From positions 19,617 to 83,616 of the forward strand of contig JAWPHD010011469.1 in NCBI GenBank assembly GCA_037043455.1: a stretch of DNA of 64,000 bases, in the 5' to 3' direction. The notes under the pieces are model-generated. The model ran no database searches, had not been told where the DNA came from, and worked only from the letters and a program-made list of their open reading frames with translations. Within the stretch, counting starts at the first letter, position 1. Each line of letters begins with the position of its first letter. Positions 58,507-64,000 of the stretch are shown piece after piece. The position numbers and the translations under genes were made by a program. This DNA comes from Cyrtodaria siliqua (taxonomy: Eukaryota; Mollusca; Bivalvia; Adapedonta; Hiatellidae).

Positions 58507-61500
58507 TAATTAATGGTGCGTGTTCATTGGCCGTCAGTCTATTAATCCGCCAGGAATGGTGAGATAATGGTGCAGTTTCATTGGCCGTCAGTGTATTAAT
58601 CTGCTGGGAATTGTGAGTTAATGCTGTGTTTTCAGTGGCCGTCAGTGTATTAATCTGCTAGGAATTGTCAGTTAATGGTGAATTTTCATTGGCCGTCAGT
58701 GTATTAATCTGCTAGGAATTGTGAGTTAATGGTGCGTTTTCATTGGCCGTCAGTGTATTAATCTGCTAGGAATTGTGAGTTAATGGTGCGTTTTCATTGG
58801 CCGTCAGTGTATTAATCTGCTAGTAATTGTGAGTTAATGGCGCGTTTTCATTGGCCGTCAGTGCATTATTCTCCTAGGAATTGCGAGTTAATGGTGCGTT
58901 TTCATTGACCGTCAGTGTATTAATCTGCTAGGAATTGTCAGTTAATTGTGCATTTTCATTGGCCGTCAGTGTAATAATCTGCTAGAAATTGTGAGTTAAT
59001 GTTGCGTTTTCATTGGCCGTCAGTGTAGTAATCTGCTAGTAATTGTGAGTTTATGGTGCGTTTTCAGTGGCCGTCAATGCATTAATCTCCTAGGAATAGC
59101 GAGTTAATGGTGCGTTTTCATTGACCGTCAGTGTATTAATCTGCTAGGAATTGTGAGTTAATTGTGCGGTTTCATTGGCCGTCAGTGTATTAATCTGCTA
59201 AGAATTGTGAGTTAATGGTGCGTTTTCAATGACCGTCAGTGTATTAATCCGCTAGGAATTGTGAGTTAATGGTGCGTTTTCAGTGGCCGTCAGTGTATTA
59301 ATCTGCTAGGAATTGTAAGTTAATGGTGCATTTTCATTGGCCGTCCGTGTATTAAACTGCTAGGAATTGTGAGTTAATGATGCGTTTTCATTGGCCGTCA
59401 GTGTATTAATCTGCTAGGAATTGTGAGTTAATGGTGCGTTTTCATTGGCCGTCAGTGTATTAATCTGCTAGGAATTGTGAGTTAATGGCGCGTTTTCATT
59501 GGCCGTTAATGCATTAATCTCCTAGGAATTGCGAATTAATGGTGCGTTTTCATTGACCGTCAGTGTATTAATCTACTAGGAGTTGTGAGTTAATGGTGCG
59601 TTTTCAATGGCCGTCATAATATTAATCTGCCAGGAATAGTGAGTTAAAGGTGCGTTTTCATTGGCCGTTAATGTATTAATCTGCTAGGAATTGTGCGGTA
59701 ATGGTGCGTTTTCATTGGCAGTCAGTGTAGTAATTTACTAGGAATTGTGAGTTAATGGTGCGTTTTAATTGACCGTCAGTGTAATAATCTGCTAGGAATT
59801 GTGAATTAATTGTGCTTTTTCATTGACCGTCAGTATATTAATCTGCAAGGAATTGTGAGTTAAATGTGCGTTTTCATAGGCCGTCATAATATTAATCCGC
59901 TAGATAGTGAGAGTTAATGCTGCGTTTTCATCGGCCGTCAGTGTATTAATCTGCTAAGAATTATGAGATAATGGTGCGTTTTCATTGGCCGTCAGCGTTT
60001 TAATCTGCAAGGAATTGTGAGTTACGGGTGCGTTTTCATTGGCCATCATAATATTAATCCGCTAGTAATTGAGAGTTAATGGTGCGTTTTCATTGGCCGT
60101 CAGTGTATTAATCTACTAGGAATTGTGAGTTAATGGTGCGTTTTCATTGGCCTTCAGTGTATTAATCTTCTAGGAATTTTGAGTTAATGGTGCGTTTCAT
60201 TAGCTTTCAGTGTATTAATCTTCTAGGAATTGTGAGTTAATGGTGCGTTTTCATTGGCCGTCAGTATATTAATCTGCTAGGAATTTTGAGTTAATGGTGC
60301 ATTTTCATTGGCCATCAGTATTTTAATCTGCTAGCAATTGTGAGTTACTGGTGCTTTTTCCTTGGCCTTCATAATATTAATCCGCTAGGAATTGAGAGTT
60401 AATAGTGCGTTTTCATTGGTCGTCAGTATATTAATCTGCTAGGAATTGTTAGTTAATAGTGCGTTTTCATTGGCCGTCATAATTTTAATCTTCTAGGAAT
60501 TGTGAATTAATGGTGCCTTTACATTGACCGTCAGTGTATTAATCTGCTAGGAATTGCGAATTAATGGTGCGTTTTCATTGACCCTCAGTGTATTAATCTG
60601 CTAGGAATTGTGAGTTAATGGTGCGTTTTCATTCGCCGTCATCAGATTAATCTAGGCTGCTAGGAATTGTGAGTTAATGATTCGTTTTCATAGGCCGTCA
60701 GTGTATTAATCTGCGAGGAATTGTGAGTTGATCATGTTGATGGTGCGTTTTCATTGGCCGTCAGTGTATTAATCTGCTAGGAATTTTGAGATAATGGTGT
60801 GTTTTCATTGGCCGGCAGTGTATTAATCTGCCAGGAATGGTGAGATAATGGTGCGTTTTCATTGACCGTCAGTGTATTAATCTGCTAGGAATTGTCAGTT
60901 AATTGTGCATTTTCATTGGCCGTCAGTGTAATAATCTGCTAGAAATTGTGAGTTAATGTTGCGTTTTCATTGGCCGTCAGTGTAGTAATCTGCTAGTAAT
61001 TGTGAGTTAATGGTGCGTTTTAATTGACCGACAGCGTAATAATCTGCTAGGAATTGTGAGTTAATGGTGCGTTTTCATTGACCGTCAGTATATTAATATT
61101 GTAGGAATTGTGAGTAAATTGTGCGTTTTCATTGGCCATCATAATATTAATCCGCTAGGTAGTGAGATTTAATGGTGCGTTTTTATCGCCGTCAGTGTAT
61201 TAAACTGCTAAGAATTATGAGATAGTGGTGCGTTTTCATTGGCCGTCAGTGTATTAATCTGCTAGGAATAGTGAGTTACTGGTGCATTTTCATTGACCGT
61301 CAGTGTATTAATCTGCTAGGAATTGTGAGATAATTGTGCGTTTTCATTGGCCATCATAATATAAATCCGCTAGGTAGTGAGAGTTAATGGTGCGTTTTCA
61401 TCGGCCGTCAGTATATTAAACTGCTAAGAATTATGAGATAATGGTGCATTTTCATTGACCGTCAGTGTATTAATCTGCTAGGAATTGTGAGATAATGGTG

Positions 61501-64000
61501 TGTTTTCATTGGCCGGCAGTGTAATTATCTGCCAGGAATGGTGAGATAATGGTGCGTTTTCATTGACCGTCAGTGTATTAATCTGCTAGGAATTGTCAGT
61601 TAATTGTGCATTTTCAATGGCCGTCAGTGTTATAATCTGCTAGAAATTGTGAGTTAATGTTGCGTTTTCATTGGCCTTCAGTTTAGTGATCTGCTAGTAA
61701 TTGTGAGTTAATGGTGCGTTTTCAGTGGCCGTCAATGCATTAATCTCCTAGGAATAGCGAGTTAATGGTGCGTTTTCATTGACCGTCAGTGTATTAATCT
61801 GCTAGGAATTGTGAGTTAATGGTGCGTTTTCATTGGACGTCAGTGTATTAATCTGCTAGGAATTGTCAGTTAATGGTGCATTTTCATTGACCGATGTATT
61901 AATCTGCTAGGAATTGTGAGTTAATGGTGCGTTTTCATTGGCCGTCAGTGTATTAATCTGCTAGGAATTGTGAGTTTATGGTGCGTTTTCATTGGCCGTC
62001 AGTGTATTACTCTGCTAGGAATTGTGAGTTAATGGCGCATTTTCATTGGCCGTCAATGCATTAATCTCATAGGAATTGCGAGTTAATGCTGCGTTTTCAT
62101 TGGCCGGCATAATATTAATCTGCCAAAAATTGTCAGTTAAAAGTGCGTTTTCATTGGCCGTTAGTGTATTAATCTGCTAGGAATTGTGAGTAAATGGTGC
62201 GTTTTCAGTGGCCGTCAATGCATTAATCTCCTAGGAATAGCGAGTTATTTGTGCGTTTTCATTGACCGTCAGTGTATTAATCTGATAGGAATTGTGAGTT
62301 AACGGTGCGTTTTCATTGGCCGTCAGTGTATTAATCTGCTAGGAATTGTGAGTTAATGGCGCATTTTCATTGGACGTCAATGCATTAATCCCCTAGGAAT
62401 TGCGAGTTAATGGTGCGTTTTCATTGGCCGTCATAATATTAATCTGCCAGGAATTTTGAGTTAAAGGTGCGTTTTTATTGGCCGTTAGTTTATTAGTCTG
62501 CTAGGAATTGTGAGTTAATGATGCGTTTTTATTGGCCGTCAGTGTAGTAATCTGCTAGTAATTGTGAGTTAATGGTGCGTTTTAATTGACCGTCAGTGTA
62601 ATAATCTGCTAGGAATTGTAAGTTAATGGTGCGTTTTCATTGACGTCAGTATATTAATATGCCAGGAATTGTGAGTAAATTGTGCGTTTTCATTGGCCGT
62701 CATAATATTAATCCGCTAGATAGTGAGAGTTAATGGTGCGTTTTCTTCGGCCGTCAGTGTATTAATATGCTAGGAATTGTGAGTTAATGGTGCGTTTTCA
62801 TTGGCCGTCAGCGTATTAATCTGCTAGGAATTGTCAGTTAATGGTGCGTTTTCAATGACCGTCAGTGTATTAATCTGCTAGGAATTGTGAGTTAAATGTG
62901 CGTTTTCATTGGCCGTCGGTGTATTAATCTGCTAGGAATTGTGAGTTAATGGTGCGTTTTCATTGGCCGTCAGTGTATTAATATGCTAGGAATTGTGAGT
63001 TAATGGCGCGTTTTCATTGGCCGTCAATGCATTAATCTCCTAGGAGTTCCGAGTTAATGGTGCGTTTTCATAGGCCGTCGTAATATTAATCTGCCAGAAA
63101 TTGTGAGTTAAAGGTGCGTTTTCATTGGCCGTTAGTGTATTAATCTGTTAGGAATTGCGACTTAATGGTGCGTTTTCATTGGCCGTCAGTGTAGTAATCT
63201 GCTAGGAATTGTGAGTTAGAGGTACGTTTTAGTTGACCGACAGTGTAATAATCTGCTAGGAATTGTGAGTTAATGGTGCGTTTTCATTGACCGTTACTAT
63301 ATTAATATTCTAGGAATTGTGAGTAAATTGTGCGTTTTCATTGGCCATCATAATATTAATCCGCTAGGTAGTGAGATTTAATGGTGCGTTTTCATCGGCC
63401 GTCAGTGTATTAAACTGCTAAGAATTATGAGATAGTGGTGCGTTTTCATTGGCCGTCAGTGTATTAATCTGCTAGGAATAGTGAGTTACTGGTGCATTTT
63501 CATTGACCGTCAGTGTATTAATCTGCTAGGAATTGTGAGATAATGGTGTGTTTTCATTGGCCGGCAGTGTAATTATCTGCCAGGAATGGTGAGATAATGG
63601 TGCGTTTTTATTGACCGTCAGTGTATTAATCTGCTAGGAATTGTCAGTTAATTGTGCATTTTCATTGGCCGTCAGTGTTATAATCTGCTAGAAATTGTGA
63701 GTTAATGTTGCGTTTTCATTGGCCGTCAGTTTAGTAATCTGCTAGTAATTGTGAGTTTATGGTGCGTTTTCAGTGGCCGTCAATGCATTAATCTCCTAGG
63801 AATAGCGAGTTAATGGTGCGTTTTCATTGACCGTCAGTGTATTAATCTGCTAGGAATTGTGAGTTAATGGTGCGTTTTCATTGGACGTCAGTGTATTAAT
63901 CTGCTAGGAATTGTCAGTTAATGGTGCATTTTCATTGACCGTCAGTGTATTAATCTGCTAGGAATTGTGAGTTAATGGTGCGTTTTCATTGGCCGTCAGT
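58507..64000. repeat. 54-bp satellite array, about 100 copies, running off the window
   Basis: The unit, in parts, is TTAATGGTGCGTTTTCATTG / GCCGTCAGTGTATTAATCTG / CTAGGAATTGTGAG, 54 bp in all. About 101 units fill 5.5 kb without spacers. Variant units recur in the same order: one with AATGCATTAATCTCCTAGGA, one with CATAATATTAATCCGCTAG, one with GTGTAGTAATCTGCTAGTAA. Since 54 is a multiple of three, stops fall in every frame of every unit, on both strands, so the array is not coding. The left edge at about 58507 is sharp; the right edge is beyond the window. Confidence 0.98.

Noticed and set aside
58507..64000. CRISPR-like look of regularly spaced repeats
   Set aside because: The units are contiguous with no unique spacers, the genome is animal, and there are no cas genes.

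Overview
This is an intron- and repeat-rich stretch of an animal nuclear genome, most likely a bivalve mollusc. The grounds are a mannosyltransferase of the egghead/BRE-3 type, a Cys-loop receptor remnant of the kind that is greatly expanded in bivalves, a mollusc-type glycosyltransferase gene, tRNA-derived SINEs with mollusc-like bodies, and many LINE, Penelope, Harbinger and MITE copies. The species cannot be named from sequence alone. Host genes are few and several look broken. No bacterial features (operons, Shine-Dalgarno sites, CRISPR) were seen.

Layout. 1-8.1 kb: a SINE, a CTCG-bearing hairpin, a nearly intact Penelope-like retroelement with GIY-YIG domain (minus), and an old MITE that received a second hairpin-bearing insertion. 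8.6-10.8 kb: a minus-strand LINE split by a SINE with a clean 13-bp target duplication. 11.5-12.4 kb: the last two exons of a predicted glycosyltransferase (plus). 13.2-21.4 kb: a decayed Polinton/Maverick-like (adintovirus-related) element with protein-primed type DNA polymerase B, a packaging-ATPase fragment, virion-like proteins and several small genes. It is interrupted by a retroelement tail and its last recognisable gene is cut off by a LINE end. Most of its start codons sit directly on a shared TATATTATA-type motif. 22-31.5 kb: dispersed repeats, a degenerate minisatellite, a TIR element and a TGTCG-rich array between direct repeats.

33.4-34.3 kb: a HARBI1-type transposase exon with one terminal repeat. 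35-43 kb: several copies of one retroelement 3' tail, an unrecognised two-exon gene remnant, and a MITE with perfect 21-bp ends flanking a tRNA-like core. 46-47.3 kb: a nicotinic-receptor-like pseudogene. 48.6-50.0 kb: egh (minus), whose body is open but whose first membrane segment lies in another frame. 52.2-54.9 kb: an I-type LINE with a second LINE inserted in its 3' end (14-bp target duplication). 55.9-57.5 kb: two MITEs. 58.5 kb to the window end: about 100 copies of a 54-bp satellite with higher-order organisation.

The strongest leads are: (1) two hairpins of unrelated sequence whose only tetramer-scale breaks in symmetry include CTCG/CGAG boxes kept in the same direction in both arms; (2) the start-codon promoter motif of the Polinton-like element; (3) the multi-scale order of the 54-bp satellite; and (4) the single-base frame break in egh.
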